Source: CAZRXG01 sp964603985
GTDB lineage: Bacteria > Chloroflexota > Anaerolineae > Aggregatilineales > UBA3940
Length of the DNA stretch: 47,429 bases
NCBI GenBank assembly: GCA_964603985.1
Contig: CAZRXG010000035.1
Location: 1 to 47,429, forward strand
Reading direction: 5' to 3'
In this document: one piece after another, positions 32,356 through 41,762 of the stretch
Numbering within the stretch: position 1 is the stretch's first letter
How the letters are laid out: each line of letters starts with the position of its first letter
Program-made: the position numbers and the translations under genes
Notes under the pieces: model-generated
Told to the model about the DNA's origin: nothing
What the model saw: only the letters and a program-made list of their open reading frames with translations
Databases searched by the model: none

Positions 32356-33264
32356 TCAGTCGGCGTCCTCATCATTGTCGCGCCCGCTCCGGTACTTGCT
32401 CGTGGTCGCGCTCTCCAGCAGCTTGTCGAGGTTCTTCTCGGCCCACGCCTGGCCGTACTCGTAGTCTTCGAGTGGGACACCGTACCACTCGGCCACTGCC
32501 AGCATATCGCCGCCGTCCACACCGCTCTTGCACGCCTGCTCGATATCGCGCTTGAGGCTGAAGCAGCCGTTGTAGCGGTTGCCGTCGGGCATGGTGGCTC
32601 CCTTCAGGCGACCGGCCTGGGCGAGGCGGGCGAGGCTCAGCTTGCGCGCACCCTCCAGGTTGCAGCCCTCCAGGTAAGCGCCCTGCAGGTTGGCCTTGCC
32701 CAGCAGCGCGTCGCGCAGGTCGGCACCGGCCAGGTGCGCGCCGCGCAGGTCGGCCCCGAAGAGGTTGGCCCCTTGCAGGTTGGCACGGAATAACTGCGCC
32801 CGTTGCAGGTTCACCCAGCGCAGATCGGCGCCTTCGAGGTTGGCGTTGCGCAGGTGCACGCCTTCCAGCGAGCCATCCTGAAGCCAGCCCTCCGCGCGGA
32901 GTTGTTCCGCCGCCCGCTTGGCGTCCTGGTTGAGACGGCTGCCCAACTGGTGCACCAGGCGATCTTTGCGCCGCTCCAGCTTGGCCGTGGCCTTGGCTTT
33001 TTTACGCCGGTCGCGCTCCTCGGCTTCGCGGCGGCGGTTCAGGCTGTCGATGATCAGCACGGTGATGGCGATGCTTGCCAGCTCGGAGCTGACGTTGGCG
33101 TAAAAGTCTTGCCAGATCTGGCCCCAGTCGAAGCCACCGGGGTGCTGGTTGCGATAGCCGATGATGCCGCTCGCCAGCGACAGAACCAGCAGCAGCACGC
33201 CTACTTTACCGACCGTCCACCACCTCACGAATCCCTCTAATCGCTCGTTCAGGTTCTTCTCCAT
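32356..33264 (-). CDS. Pentapeptide-repeat membrane protein
   Basis: The 302-residue protein has two membrane segments near the N-terminus (~19-36, VGVLLLVLSLASGIIG; and ~62-75, ASIAITVLII). A highly charged helix follows (~76-125, RRREAEERDRRKKAKA). Then about fifteen pentapeptides run from ~132 to ~208 (LEGVHLRNANLEGADLRWVN and on), which fold as a right-handed quadrilateral helix. The C-terminal ~85 residues are unclassified. Pentapeptide proteins act as scaffolds or DNA mimics; no target can be named. It is convergent with hypF, only six bases apart. Confidence 0.85.
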   Translation of the reverse strand: MEKNLNERLEGFVRWWTVGKVGVLLLVLSLASGIIGYRNQHPGGFDWGQIWQDFYANVSSELASIAITVLIIDSLNRRREAEERDRRKKAKATAKLERRKDRLVHQLGSRLNQDAKRAAEQLRAEGWLQDGSLEGVHLRNANLEGADLRWVNLQRAQLFRANLQGANLFGADLRGAHLAGADLRDALLGKANLQGAYLEGCNLEGARKLSLARLAQAGRLKGATMPDGNRYNGCFSLKRDIEQACKSGVDGGDMLAVAEWYGVPLEDYEYGQAWAEKNLDKLLESATTSKYRSGRDNDEDAD

Positions 33265-33371
33265 CGCGGTTGTCGTCCTCCAATCACGTGGGTCTGGGGA
33301 AACGATAGCACAGCAGCGGCCAGGGGAAAAGTGGAATCGTCGTGATATGGTAAGAGAAATTCCCTCCGGCG

Positions 33372-33380
33372 TGTTATACT
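33372..33380 (+). promoter_or_regulatory. Extended -10 promoter of the ROK kinase gene
   Basis: TGTTATACT, a TGn-extended -10 box, lies 32 bp before the ATG at 33413. No clear -35 box. GGAGAG serves as ribosome-binding site. Confidence 0.45.
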
Positions 33381-33412
33381 GCAGAGGAACTCACACATCG
33401 GAGAGCAAATCT

Positions 33413-34369
33413 ATGCAAACCATCATCGGAGCGGACGTGGGCGGCACGCTGCTGCGCGCCGCGCGCTTTGACCCTGACCTGAACATGCTTGAACGAGTCG
33501 AGCAACCCAGCCACGCCGAGCAGGGCAGCGACGCCGTGCTCGACCGGCTGATTGAGACGATCCGGCAGGTGCTGCCCGAATCGCCGGGGGACCTGGCCGG
33601 GATCGGGCTGGCGCTCCCCAGTCCGGTCGATGCCGAGCAGGGGGTGGTCATTGCCACACCCAACCTGCCCTTCAAGGATCTGCCGATTGTCGATCTGGTG
33701 CGCCGGGCCATCGGGGGGCCGGTGTACCTGGGCAACGACGCCGACCTGGCCGGGCTGGCCGAATACTACCTGGGAGCCGGGCAGGGTGCCCGCACGATGG
33801 TGTACATAACGATCAGCACCGGGGTGGGCGGCGGCATCATCATTGACGGGCGGCCTTTTGTCGGGCGGGGGCAGGGCGGCGAGATCGGGCACATGGTCGT
33901 CCAGCCGGACGGGCCGATCTGCGGGTGCGGGCGGCGGGGGCACCTTGAGTCGTTTTCCTCCGGGACGGGCATCGCGCGCATCGCGCGCGGGCGGTTGGAG
34001 GCGGGGGAGAAGTCGGCGATCCGGGACATGGTGGACGGGGACATCACGCGGGTCACGGCGGTGGAGGTCGGCGAGGCGGCCAAAAAGGGCGACCGGCTGG
34101 GAGCCGAGATCATCACACAGGCGGGGCACCACCTGGGCATTGCGATTGCCTCGCTGATGGTGCTGCTCAACCCGGACATCTTCGTGCTGGGCGGCGGCGT
34201 GACGAAGATCGGTGACCTGCTGTTTGAGCCGATGCACGCGGCGATCAGAGAATACGCGATGCACCCGCGCTACTGGGAGAACACGCGCATCGTCCGCGCC
34301 GAACTGGGGGGCAACGTGGGGTTGTGCGGCGCGGCGGCGTTGGTGCGGATAATGCAGGATCAGCAGTAG
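33413..34369 (+). CDS. ROK family sugar kinase (glucokinase-like)
   Basis: The start ATG 33413 is preferred over upstream codons in the same open frame because ROK proteins begin right at this MQTIIGADVGGT. The 318-residue product has the ATP phosphate loop GADVGGTLLRAARF, the sugar-binding GNDADLAGLAEY with the catalytic Asp, STGVGGGIIIDG, EIGHM and the zinc-type ROK signature CGCGRRGHLESFSSG. ROK kinases phosphorylate glucose, N-acetyl sugars or similar; a few are regulators, but no DNA-binding domain is fused here, so kinase is likely. It is convergent with der over a 72-bp gap. Confidence 0.9.
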   Translation: MQTIIGADVGGTLLRAARFDPDLNMLERVEQPSHAEQGSDAVLDRLIETIRQVLPESPGDLAGIGLALPSPVDAEQGVVIATPNLPFKDLPIVDLVRRAIGGPVYLGNDADLAGLAEYYLGAGQGARTMVYITISTGVGGGIIIDGRPFVGRGQGGEIGHMVVQPDGPICGCGRRGHLESFSSGTGIARIARGRLEAGEKSAIRDMVDGDITRVTAVEVGEAAKKGDRLGAEIITQAGHHLGIAIASLMVLLNPDIFVLGGGVTKIGDLLFEPMHAAIREYAMHPRYWENTRIVRAELGGNVGLCGAAALVRIMQDQQ

Positions 34370-34441
34370 TTTTCCATCCGGTCGTATATCAAATTCGTGG
34401 GGCGGTGCGCGGGTGGGATTTGCACCACGCTCATCCCATCC

Positions 34442-35821
34442 TCAGCGCTTGCCGCGATCCTCACTGCTGCGGCGGAAGCTCATCTGGATCGGCGTGCCGG
34501 TGAAGGGATACAGCGCGCGGATCTGGTTCTCCAGGTAGCGCTGGTAGGAGAAGTGAACCAGCTCCACGTCGTTGACGTGAAACAGAATCTTGGGCGGGTC
34601 GACGGCCACCTGGCTGGCGTAGCGGATCTTGAGCCGCTTGCCGCCCTTAGAGGGGGGCTGCTGCCGGGCAGCGGCATCGCGCACGATGCGGTTGACCTCG
34701 GCGGTGGGAATGCGGAAGAAGCGCTCCTCGTAGACCTGGAGGGCAAGCGGGATGATCCGGCTGACGCGCTGGCCGGTCAGGGCGGAGATGAACAGCACCG
34801 GCACGTAAGGCATGAACTTGAGCGTCTCGCGCACCTGGCGGGTGTAGGCGTCCATGGTGTAGTCATCCTTCTGGACGGCGTCCCACTTGTTGACCAGAAC
34901 GATGGCACTCTTCATCTCGTCGAGGATGAGGCCCGCGACGTGCGCATCCTGGGCGGCGGGGCCTTCGGAGGCGTCGAGCAGCACGAGGGCAACGTCGGCC
35001 CGCTTGATGGCTTTGAGCGCACGCAGGACGCTGTACTTCTCGACGCCGGGCCGGATCTTGCCCCGGCGGCGGATGCCAGCCGTGTCGATCAGGGTAAGCT
35101 GCTGGCCGTGCCAGAGGAGCAGGGTGTCAATCGCGTCGCGGGTGGTGCCCGCCACCGGGCTGACGATGGCGCGCTCCTCGCCCAGGAGGCGGTTGAGCAG
35201 CGTGGACTTGCCCACGTTGGGCCGCCCCAGGATGGCGATCTTGATCGACTCGTCTTCCTCGAAGTCGTCGGGCACCCGGCGCGGCAGGGCGTCGACCACG
35301 GCGTCGAGCAGGTCGCCGACGCCGGTGCCGTGCAGCCCTGAGACGGCGAAGATCTCGTCGCCGATGCCCAGGCTGTAGAACTCCGTCACGTCGGCGCGGC
35401 GGGCGGGGCTGTCGCCCTTGCTGGCGGCGACGATCACGGGCTTCTGGCTGCGGCGCAGGATATCGCCGACCACCTCGTCGGCGGCGGTGATGCCGGTCAT
35501 CAGGTCGACGACGAAGATGATCACGTCGGCGTCGGCGATGGCGACCTCGGCCTGCTGGCGGATCTCTCTGACGAACTGGGCCGAGTCCTCAGCCAGCGGG
35601 GCCATCTCCCCGGTCACGACGCGGTCGAGCATCTCGATGCCGCCGGTGTCGACCAGCGTGAAGACGACGCCCTGCCACTCGGCCTCGGCGTGCTGGCGGT
35701 CACGCGTGGTGCCGGGGCGGTCGTGGACGACGGCGAGGCGCTGTCCCACGATGCGGTTGAACAGGGTTGATTTGCCGACGTTGGGACGCCCGACGAGGGC
35801 AACAAGCGGATAATTGCTCAT
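34442..35821 (-). CDS. der: Ribosome biogenesis GTPase Der (EngA)
   Basis: Der has two tandem GTPase domains and a KH-like end and assists 50S subunit assembly. Both G domains are complete in the 459 residues: GRPNVGKSTLFNRI, DTGG and the ASKGDS variant of NKxD in the first; GRPNVGKSTLLNRL, DTAGI and NKWD in the second. The C-terminal KH-like part includes KIRYASQVAVDPPKILFHVND, as expected. The gene follows cdaR by five bases on the same strand. Confidence 0.95.
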   Translation of the reverse strand: MSNYPLVALVGRPNVGKSTLFNRIVGQRLAVVHDRPGTTRDRQHAEAEWQGVVFTLVDTGGIEMLDRVVTGEMAPLAEDSAQFVREIRQQAEVAIADADVIIFVVDLMTGITAADEVVGDILRRSQKPVIVAASKGDSPARRADVTEFYSLGIGDEIFAVSGLHGTGVGDLLDAVVDALPRRVPDDFEEDESIKIAILGRPNVGKSTLLNRLLGEERAIVSPVAGTTRDAIDTLLLWHGQQLTLIDTAGIRRRGKIRPGVEKYSVLRALKAIKRADVALVLLDASEGPAAQDAHVAGLILDEMKSAIVLVNKWDAVQKDDYTMDAYTRQVRETLKFMPYVPVLFISALTGQRVSRIIPLALQVYEERFFRIPTAEVNRIVRDAAARQQPPSKGGKRLKIRYASQVAVDPPKILFHVNDVELVHFSYQRYLENQIRALYPFTGTPIQMSFRRSSEDRGKR

Positions 35822-35826
35822 GGTTG

Positions 35827-37068
35827 CTACGGGCTTGGGGGCGTGGGGGTTGCCCTGATGATCGAGACTTCGATCACGGTGGGGAAGAAGGACTCGATCA
35901 CGATCTCGCCCTGCCGCACCTCGACTTTAGGCTCAATCTGGTAGGTGCCAATCGTCAGGTTGGTCAGATCCAGCGTGACGGTGATGTCCCGGTTGACATC
36001 GAGCGCGTCCAGGACGGGCAGCGGGCCGGAGAGGATCACCTCGATCTCCTCCGGGGCCAACTCGATGGCCAGGCCCTCTTCCAGACCGATGGCCCTGACG
36101 CGGGCGACCACGGCGCGGCTGCCCGGCTGGGCGGCAATCGACACCAGCGCTTCGATAGGCTCCTGATCGATGGGGATCACGCCCGGTGGCAGGTTCAGCG
36201 TGACCTCGACGATCACGTCGTCGGTCAGGCCGGTCACGTCGATGTTGGTCTCGATATAGGGCTGCATGTTGTTCAGCACGTCGGGGGGGCCTTGCAAAAC
36301 GACCTGGGAGGGGGTGACGGCGACGTTGGAGACGTAGTAACCGGCGGCAGGACGGCCGGTCGTGCGGGGGATGATGGAGACGTACTTGTAGCCCTCGACC
36401 TGGCTGATGGGCACGGTGACATAGACGGTGGCGGGGGAGATGGTCACGCCGTCGACGCGGTTGCCCTCGCTGTCCAGGGCCAGGAGGGCGACCTCGCCGC
36501 GAAAGGAATCGCGCTTGCCCTCGACGGAAACATTGGCCTGGACCTCGGCGACCAGATCGACGTACGAAAGCGGGCCGCGAACCGTCACAACCTCCGGGGT
36601 CAGCTCAGGCTCGTTGGCGCTGTAGCCGACGGACGGCTGCCCGTCCACGTCCAACCGGATGGGCAGCTCGCGCTCGCCGCGCTGCTCGATGTCGATCCGG
36701 ATCTGGGCGGGGGTGGCGGAAATCAGGCGCACCTGCGGGACGAGGACCTGCACGTCAAGCTCGACCTGATGCGTGCCCGGCTCCAGCCCGCTCAGGTCGG
36801 CGGTGACGACGATGTCGTCCGCCGAGATAGACGCCCACGTCTCCTCCTGCGCCCGCAGGCGAACGCGGGTGGTCTTGGTGTAGTCGTTGGTGAGAATGTG
36901 GTCAGGGTCGAGGCCGACAAGATCGATCTCGATGGGGGAGCGGTAATCGGCCTCGATGAAGGGGTTGCCTTCCAGGGTGGCGGCGACCCAGACCGTCACG
37001 GACAGCACGAGCGCGAGAATCACCGATCCCAGATTGGTGCGCAGCCAGTGAAGGAACTTGATCAGCAT
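35827..37068 (-). CDS. cdaR: YbbR-domain protein, CdaR-like regulator of c-di-AMP synthase
   Basis: From ATG 37068 (GAGGGAGGG upstream) the product is 413 residues; an earlier ATG at 37113 would overlap cdaA and is less likely. One membrane anchor lies near the N-terminus (~9-29, GSVILALVLSVTVWVAA). Several YbbR-type beta repeats follow (~35-405), each with a pattern like v..v.V.v.G... (VTVRGPLSYVDLV, VVLQGPPDVLNN, VILSGPLPVLDAL). In Firmicutes the membrane YbbR protein CdaR binds and modulates CdaA, and the same gene order here supports that role. It follows cdaA by 16 bp and precedes der by five. Confidence 0.85.
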   Translation of the reverse strand: MLIKFLHWLRTNLGSVILALVLSVTVWVAATLEGNPFIEADYRSPIEIDLVGLDPDHILTNDYTKTTRVRLRAQEETWASISADDIVVTADLSGLEPGTHQVELDVQVLVPQVRLISATPAQIRIDIEQRGERELPIRLDVDGQPSVGYSANEPELTPEVVTVRGPLSYVDLVAEVQANVSVEGKRDSFRGEVALLALDSEGNRVDGVTISPATVYVTVPISQVEGYKYVSIIPRTTGRPAAGYYVSNVAVTPSQVVLQGPPDVLNNMQPYIETNIDVTGLTDDVIVEVTLNLPPGVIPIDQEPIEALVSIAAQPGSRAVVARVRAIGLEEGLAIELAPEEIEVILSGPLPVLDALDVNRDITVTLDLTNLTIGTYQIEPKVEVRQGEIVIESFFPTVIEVSIIRATPTPPSP

Positions 37069-37084
37069 GATGCGCCCTCCCTCA

Positions 37085-37942
37085 TCAGGCCGCCCGGCGG
37101 GAACGGGCCGCATCGCGCATGTGATCGAGCCAGGTGCCCAGGCGGGACACCTGTCGCTGGCGGATGTACTCGCCCAGGATCATGGTCAGGCGGTCGGCGT
37201 CAATGCCACGGATGAAGCGCCCGCCGACGGCGACCGAGATACGCCCCGTCTCCTCGGAGACGACGACCGTCACCGCGTCGCTGACCTCGGAGATGCCCAG
37301 CGCGGCCCGGTGGCGCAGGCCCATCTGACGGTCGGGCAGGTGGCGGGCCGCCGAGATAGGCAGGGTGCAGGCGGCGGCGACGACATGGCTGCCGCGAAGG
37401 ATGACCGCACCGTCGTGCAGGTTGGTGCCGGGGAAGAAGATCGTCTGGAGAAGGTCACTGTTCAGGACGGCGTCGAGCAGGGTGCCCGACTCGATGTACT
37501 CCTGGAGACCGGTCTCGCGTTCGAGGACGATCAGCGCGCCGTGATAGCGGCGTGAAAGCTGGTGAGCGGCATCGCGTATGGCGGCGATGATGGCCGCGCG
37601 CTCGTCCTCCGGAAGCCCTTCCTCGCCGACCAGGGGCATCGTGCGTCCCAGGCGATCCAGCCAGTGGCGCAGCTCCTCCTGGAAGATGACGGGCAGGGCG
37701 ACGGCCAGCGCCGTCAGCGTGCGGCTGAGCAGCCACGAGAAGGCGCGCAGATTCAGCAGGGCCGAAAGCGCCCAGACGAGGATCAGGAAGATGGCGATGC
37801 CGCGCAGCAGGGTGGCGGCGCGCGTGCCGCGCACCAGTTGCAGGATGAGGAAGATGATCAGACCAACCAGGAAAACATCCAGGACGTTCTGCCAGCTACG
37901 GGGCAGGTTTTGAATTGCCCATAGAATCTCTTGCAGGCCCAC
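37085..37942 (-). CDS. cdaA: Diadenylate cyclase CdaA
   Basis: CdaA makes c-di-AMP from two ATP at the membrane. The 285-residue product has three hydrophobic segments (~20-36, ~42-62, ~68-86), then the DisA_N catalytic domain with DGA (177-179, in LHDGAVI) and RHR (210-212, in MGLRHRAALGISEVSDAV), both essential motifs. A basic C-terminus follows. The start is GTG 37942 with AAAGGGG upstream. It heads the cdaA-cdaR-der run; glmM, the usual third gene in Firmicutes, is replaced by der. Confidence 0.93.
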   Translation of the reverse strand: MGLQEILWAIQNLPRSWQNVLDVFLVGLIIFLILQLVRGTRAATLLRGIAIFLILVWALSALLNLRAFSWLLSRTLTALAVALPVIFQEELRHWLDRLGRTMPLVGEEGLPEDERAAIIAAIRDAAHQLSRRYHGALIVLERETGLQEYIESGTLLDAVLNSDLLQTIFFPGTNLHDGAVILRGSHVVAAACTLPISAARHLPDRQMGLRHRAALGISEVSDAVTVVVSEETGRISVAVGGRFIRGIDADRLTMILGEYIRQRQVSRLGTWLDHMRDAARSRRAA

Positions 37943-38042
37943 GGCGGCCCCTTTAACACAGTCTAAAGTTTACACCACAGCCTATGGCGCTGATCGATGA
38001 GAAGAACCCCGACCGGCTCCATCCTTCACGCCCTCCCGCCCG

Positions 38043-38195
38043 CGCGAGTTGGGATACCGGCGACTCACAAACCGGTGGGTTTCAGTCCGCAGATTACGCG
38101 GATTACACAGATTTTCTACACCTCCGTCCCACCGCAGTGCGGCTGGAAGCGCGCATAGCGGCGCAGAAGCGGCGCAGAAGCGCTCAACTACGTGA
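38043..38195 (-). repeat. Dispersed intergenic repeat, family 1, copy D (inverted)
   Basis: The reverse complement has a head with repeated CGCTTCTGCG units, GGTGGGACGG, GTGTAGAAAATCTGTG, then TAATCCGCG-TAATCTGCG-GACTGAAACC, and a tail ending TCCCAACT. The head aligns with copy B and the tail with copy A, so this is the most complete member. It fills the 281-bp gap between the TPR gene and cdaA, where no gene is seen. Confidence 0.8.
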
Positions 38196-38223
38196 CTCCT
38201 AAGAAAATCACCAGCCGCAGGTA

Positions 38224-40479
38224 TCAGGCACCTGTGTCCAGTTTAGCCAGAAGCTCGCGATAACCCTCCACGTCGGGTGGGTTGAGCTTGATGATAGCGC
38301 GGATGACCTGCATCGCCTCGTCGATGCGCCCGGCCTCAAGAAGCATCTCGCCGATGGTGTCCATCTGAGCGACGGCCTCGGTAATGCGTCCCTGCTGGCG
38401 GTAGACCTCGGCCAGGCGATGGCGCAGCCCGATCTCGTTCTGGCGCAGGCGCACCTGCTTTTCCAGCGTCGAGACGATGCGGTCGATGCGCCCGTTGGCA
38501 ATGCAGTATCCCATGTACTCATCCAGGGCGGCGATGGCCTCATTAGACCGGCCCAACTGGAAATTGAGGTCGATCATAGCCATGGCGATCTCTTCGTCGT
38601 CGGGGGCCAGGTTCTTGCAGCGGCTGTAGTGACGCAGAGCCTCGCGCCAGTTAAGCCGCTGGCTCTCAATGTCGGCCATTGCCTTCAGGATGGTCACAAT
38701 CCGCGCCGGGCTGGCATCATTCTTCCCGGCGTACGAGAGCGCCTCGTCGTAAATCGCAACCGCCTTGTCCTGATCGGCCATCAGGCGATAATACAGATCG
38801 GCCATCTCGGCGTAATGGTAGAGCGCCTCGTCGACGCGCTCCTGCGCCTTGAGCATGTCAAGCACCCGCTGCCGGGCAACCATGTCGGCAGGCCAGATGG
38901 TCAGCACCTCGGCGAAGAGGTCGGCGGCGCGCTCGGCGTTGCCGCGGATCAGGTAGGTGTTGGCGACCAGGTTGACCTTGTCGGCGGCCTCCTGAGTGCG
39001 GCCTTCCTTAACCAGAATATCGGCCATACGGCGGTGAGCGGGCAGGTAGTCGGGCGCTTTTTCGATGGCGTACTGGGCCTCGTTCATCGCCATGCGGAGC
39101 ATGTCGCGGGCCATGTAGAGGTCGACACGTTCCATGATCTCGGCCATCTCCGGACGCCCGCCCTCCATGACCAACTCGACCAGATCAGACACGTAGCTGG
39201 TCTTGCCCTGAGCGTCATAACCGGTCCACGTATCGCGCAGTTTGGCATGCCAGTTGGGATCGTCGAGGTAGGCAGCCACGCCTTTGCTCAGCTCGGTGAG
39301 CTGGTCGAGGGGCTGTTCCGAGAGGCTGGCCTTCAAGCGGTCGTAGCCGGCATCGTCAAGGCGCTCATTGGCCTGCCGGTCGGCCTCGCGCAGCGCTTCG
39401 ACCAGATGCCCGGCGGCGCGGCGCACCTCACCCTCGCTCAGGTAGATCTGACCCAGGGCCAGGTAGCTGGCAAGCGCGTACTCCGGCATCTCAGCCGTCC
39501 GGGAGAGCAGTTCGATGGCCTCGCTGTGTTGGCGCTCGTACTGGTGGAGCAGTCCGAGGTTGAAGCGCAGGGCGGGGTGATCGAGACCGGCGTCCAGCGC
39601 CTGCCGGTACAGGTCGATAGCCCCGGCGGCGTCGCCGACCTGGTGGGTGTCAATCGCCTTGATCAGGGCGGTCTGGGCTGCCGGGGGGACATCGCCGCTC
39701 CAGACCAGATCGGCCAGCAGGCTCATCGCGTGGTGGGCGGCCTCGTCAGCCGGAGCGCGGCCCTCCACCTCTTCGACCTCAAGCTCGCCCCAGTCTTCCT
39801 CTTCCTCCCCGGTTGCAGCCTCCTCGTGGACCCTGGCGGGGCGTGCGCTGGGCTCGAAGGCAGCCGGATCGACCGGCGGGATGGGCCGCCCCTGCTTGAG
39901 GTTGTCCAGGGCGGTGCGCACATCGGTGTCGGTGCGGTTAAGCTCCTGCGCGGCCAGCAGGAAATTTTCGGCGCGGGCAGGCTGGTTGAACTGCTGGGCC
40001 AGGCGGGCCAGCGAGAGATAGGAATAAATGGCCCGCGAGTGCGTCGCCGTTTTTTTCGAGTAGAGGGCGACCAGGCGCAGGTGTGCCTCACCCAGGTCGG
40101 GGTCGAGACGGACGGCATGCTCCCAGCTTGGGACGGCGTGTGCCACGTCTTTGCGCCCGGCGTACAGGTTGGCGACTGCCAGGTACTTCTTGGCAGCCTC
40201 TTTGGGACGGTCGGAGCTCGCGTGAATCTCCGCCATCTTCTCATAGGGGAGCGGATCGGAGGGAGCAAGCTGGCTGAGTTCCTGGTAGGCTTGCAGGGCC
40301 TCATCGTACCGGCCAGCCTCCATCAGGCTCAGAGCCAGCCCGGCCAGCGCCTGAGAGTCGTCCGGTGCAAGCTCGTGAGCACGCCGGTAGGCTTCGACGG
40401 CGCGCGCCCAATCCTTATCCCAGGCGGCGCTGGATGCTTCCTTCATCGCTGCTTGATACGCTTTTTTCTGCTCTGCCAT
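38224..40479 (-). CDS. Large TPR-repeat protein
   Basis: ATG 40479 is chosen; the frame is open 14 codons further, but those are unlike the family. The 751-residue protein is nearly all TPR-type helical repeats in two blocks (~5-180 and ~240-745), for example AYRRAHELAPDDSQALAGLALSLMEAG. An acidic, E-rich hinge at ~185-225 (EEAATGEEEEDWGELEVEE) separates them. No signal or membrane segment is seen, so it is probably a cytoplasmic scaffold. Gene order with the REC-GAF regulator (same strand, upstream) suggests, but does not show, joint function. Confidence 0.85.
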   Translation of the reverse strand: MAEQKKAYQAAMKEASSAAWDKDWARAVEAYRRAHELAPDDSQALAGLALSLMEAGRYDEALQAYQELSQLAPSDPLPYEKMAEIHASSDRPKEAAKKYLAVANLYAGRKDVAHAVPSWEHAVRLDPDLGEAHLRLVALYSKKTATHSRAIYSYLSLARLAQQFNQPARAENFLLAAQELNRTDTDVRTALDNLKQGRPIPPVDPAAFEPSARPARVHEEAATGEEEEDWGELEVEEVEGRAPADEAAHHAMSLLADLVWSGDVPPAAQTALIKAIDTHQVGDAAGAIDLYRQALDAGLDHPALRFNLGLLHQYERQHSEAIELLSRTAEMPEYALASYLALGQIYLSEGEVRRAAGHLVEALREADRQANERLDDAGYDRLKASLSEQPLDQLTELSKGVAAYLDDPNWHAKLRDTWTGYDAQGKTSYVSDLVELVMEGGRPEMAEIMERVDLYMARDMLRMAMNEAQYAIEKAPDYLPAHRRMADILVKEGRTQEAADKVNLVANTYLIRGNAERAADLFAEVLTIWPADMVARQRVLDMLKAQERVDEALYHYAEMADLYYRLMADQDKAVAIYDEALSYAGKNDASPARIVTILKAMADIESQRLNWREALRHYSRCKNLAPDDEEIAMAMIDLNFQLGRSNEAIAALDEYMGYCIANGRIDRIVSTLEKQVRLRQNEIGLRHRLAEVYRQQGRITEAVAQMDTIGEMLLEAGRIDEAMQVIRAIIKLNPPDVEGYRELLAKLDTGA

Positions 40480-40562
40480 GGTTTTCTCTAACCCTACATT
40501 CGCGCATGCCGGAACGTGCAACCCGCCAGGGATAGAAGTCTATTCCTCAGCCGTTGGTCAGT

Positions 40563-40592
40563 ATAATCCAAAGGGTGTTGCCGACGCAATAA
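40563..40592 (-). promoter_or_regulatory. Possible promoter of the TPR gene
   Basis: On the minus strand TATACT (40568-40563) is preceded at 18 bp by TTGCGT. It lies about 85 bp before the ATG at 40479, in the 137-bp gap after the response-regulator gene, so the TPR gene may be transcribed separately. Confidence 0.35.
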
Positions 40593-40616
40593 ATGGGCGG
40601 CCCGGCGGGCGACACG

Positions 40617-41513
40617 CTAGCTGTCGCCCGGACCGGCCCGTTCCAGGCCAATGGCGGCGTAGTCCGCCAGGGTACTGAGCAAGTTCAGGTAGTGCTGGGA
40701 AGCGAGATCGGCCAGCGTAGTGATGGTCAGCGCGCCGATAGGGGTGTCGCCGACGATCAAAGGCGCGCAGATCTGGACGTGCATCTGCTGGCTGATCTCG
40801 TCGGGATAAGGCTGCCCCGTGACCAACTGGCCCGACCGGACGGCCCGGCGAGCCAGGGCACTGTCGGCGGGCTGGTTGGTTAGCTGCACGTCGCCGCCTG
40901 CTTTGAACGCGCGGCGAACGAGCGAGCGCCTGTTGTCACCCAGCAGGAGCAGGGCCGCCTCCTCGGCGTTGGCGAGATAGGCAGCCGCCTCAAGGATGCG
41001 CACCAGTAAGGTATCCTGGTCGGGGAGACCGGCGATCACCCTGCCCACGCGGTGAAGGGCCTCAAGCTCGCTGATGCGGCGCTCCAGCTCGCGGTTGGCA
41101 TACAGCAGGCGGTCGGTCAGGGTGTCGCGCTCCTTACGCAGACGGGTGGTGGTCAGGGAGCGCTCAATTGCCTCAAGTAACTCTTCCTCGGTGAAGGGCT
41201 TGATGACGTAATCACGGACGCCCAGGCGAAAGACCTCGATGGCGATCTCCTCCGACCCGTAGAAGGTCATCAGGACGACCGGGATGTTGATCTCGTGCTC
41301 GCTCATCTTCTTGAGCAGGCCGACACCATCCAGGCGCGGCATCTGAAGGTCAAGCAGGATGAGGTCGGGCGGATCGGTCGTGATCGCCTCGAAAGCGGCC
41401 ACGCCGTCCTCCGCCTCACGATAGTCGAAGCCGTTGGGTTGGAGCACATATTTGATGACGAACTCACGCATATCTGCGCCGTCGTCCACAACGAGGATTC
41501 GTTCGCCCGCCAC
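40617..41513 (-). CDS. Response regulator with receiver and GAF domains (no DNA-binding domain)
   Basis: The 298-residue protein starts at a GTG. Residues 1-120 are a receiver domain with the acidic pair D10/D11, phospho-acceptor D55 in LILLDLQMPRLDG, and the conserved Lys in DYVIKPF. A coiled-coil helix (~125-155, RKERDTLTDRLLYANRELE) links it to a GAF domain (~160-290: ALHRVGRVIAG, AAYLANAEEAALLLL, QICAPLIVGDTPIGALTI). There is no helix-turn-helix, GGDEF or phosphatase domain. Output is probably through protein contacts or a ligand bound by GAF. No histidine kinase gene is in the window. Confidence 0.9.
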   Translation of the reverse strand: MAGERILVVDDGADMREFVIKYVLQPNGFDYREAEDGVAAFEAITTDPPDLILLDLQMPRLDGVGLLKKMSEHEINIPVVLMTFYGSEEIAIEVFRLGVRDYVIKPFTEEELLEAIERSLTTTRLRKERDTLTDRLLYANRELERRISELEALHRVGRVIAGLPDQDTLLVRILEAAAYLANAEEAALLLLGDNRRSLVRRAFKAGGDVQLTNQPADSALARRAVRSGQLVTGQPYPDEISQQMHVQICAPLIVGDTPIGALTITTLADLASQHYLNLLSTLADYAAIGLERAGPGDS

Positions 41514-41606
41514 TTAAGCCTCACGGTGGGTCACAATCATGTATTGCAAGCAAAGTTGAGTATAGCATGGGACAATTTTGGAGGCTAGGAGGGGGATGCG
41601 AAAAAG

Positions 41607-41645
41607 CGCACGAATGACTTGTCAGTAAGCGAGCTTTTCCCCCGC
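41607..41645 (+). repeat. About 40-bp dispersed repeat (family 3)
   Basis: GACTTGTCAGTAAGCGAGC followed by TTTT and a C-run matches the inverted copy at 10081-10120 almost throughout. It opens a repeat-filled gap (41514-42000) in front of the AAC(3)-like gene. Confidence 0.65.
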
Positions 41646-41684
41646 CTGATGAACTTTAACTATTTTAATCCGGTCACCCGTTTC

Positions 41685-41750
41685 CCCCCCACCCCCGGCC
41701 CCTCCCCCACATTTCGCGCCTTGACGGCGCTGGGGGGAGGGGAGAAACCG
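41685..41750 (+). repeat. C/G-rich hairpin element (family 2)
   Basis: A C-run, ACATTTCGCGCCTTGACGGC, and a G-run with GGGGAGGGG are seen. The CGCGCCTTGACGGCGC block is shared with the inverted copy at 21205-21250. C-rich and G-rich ends can pair to form one long hairpin. Confidence 0.7.
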
Positions 41751-41762
41751 GCATTTCCATCA

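Noticed and set aside
38419..40491. 690-codon plus-strand frame
   Set aside because: It is antisense to the TPR gene 38224-40479, which has clear repeats; the plus frame shows no domain.
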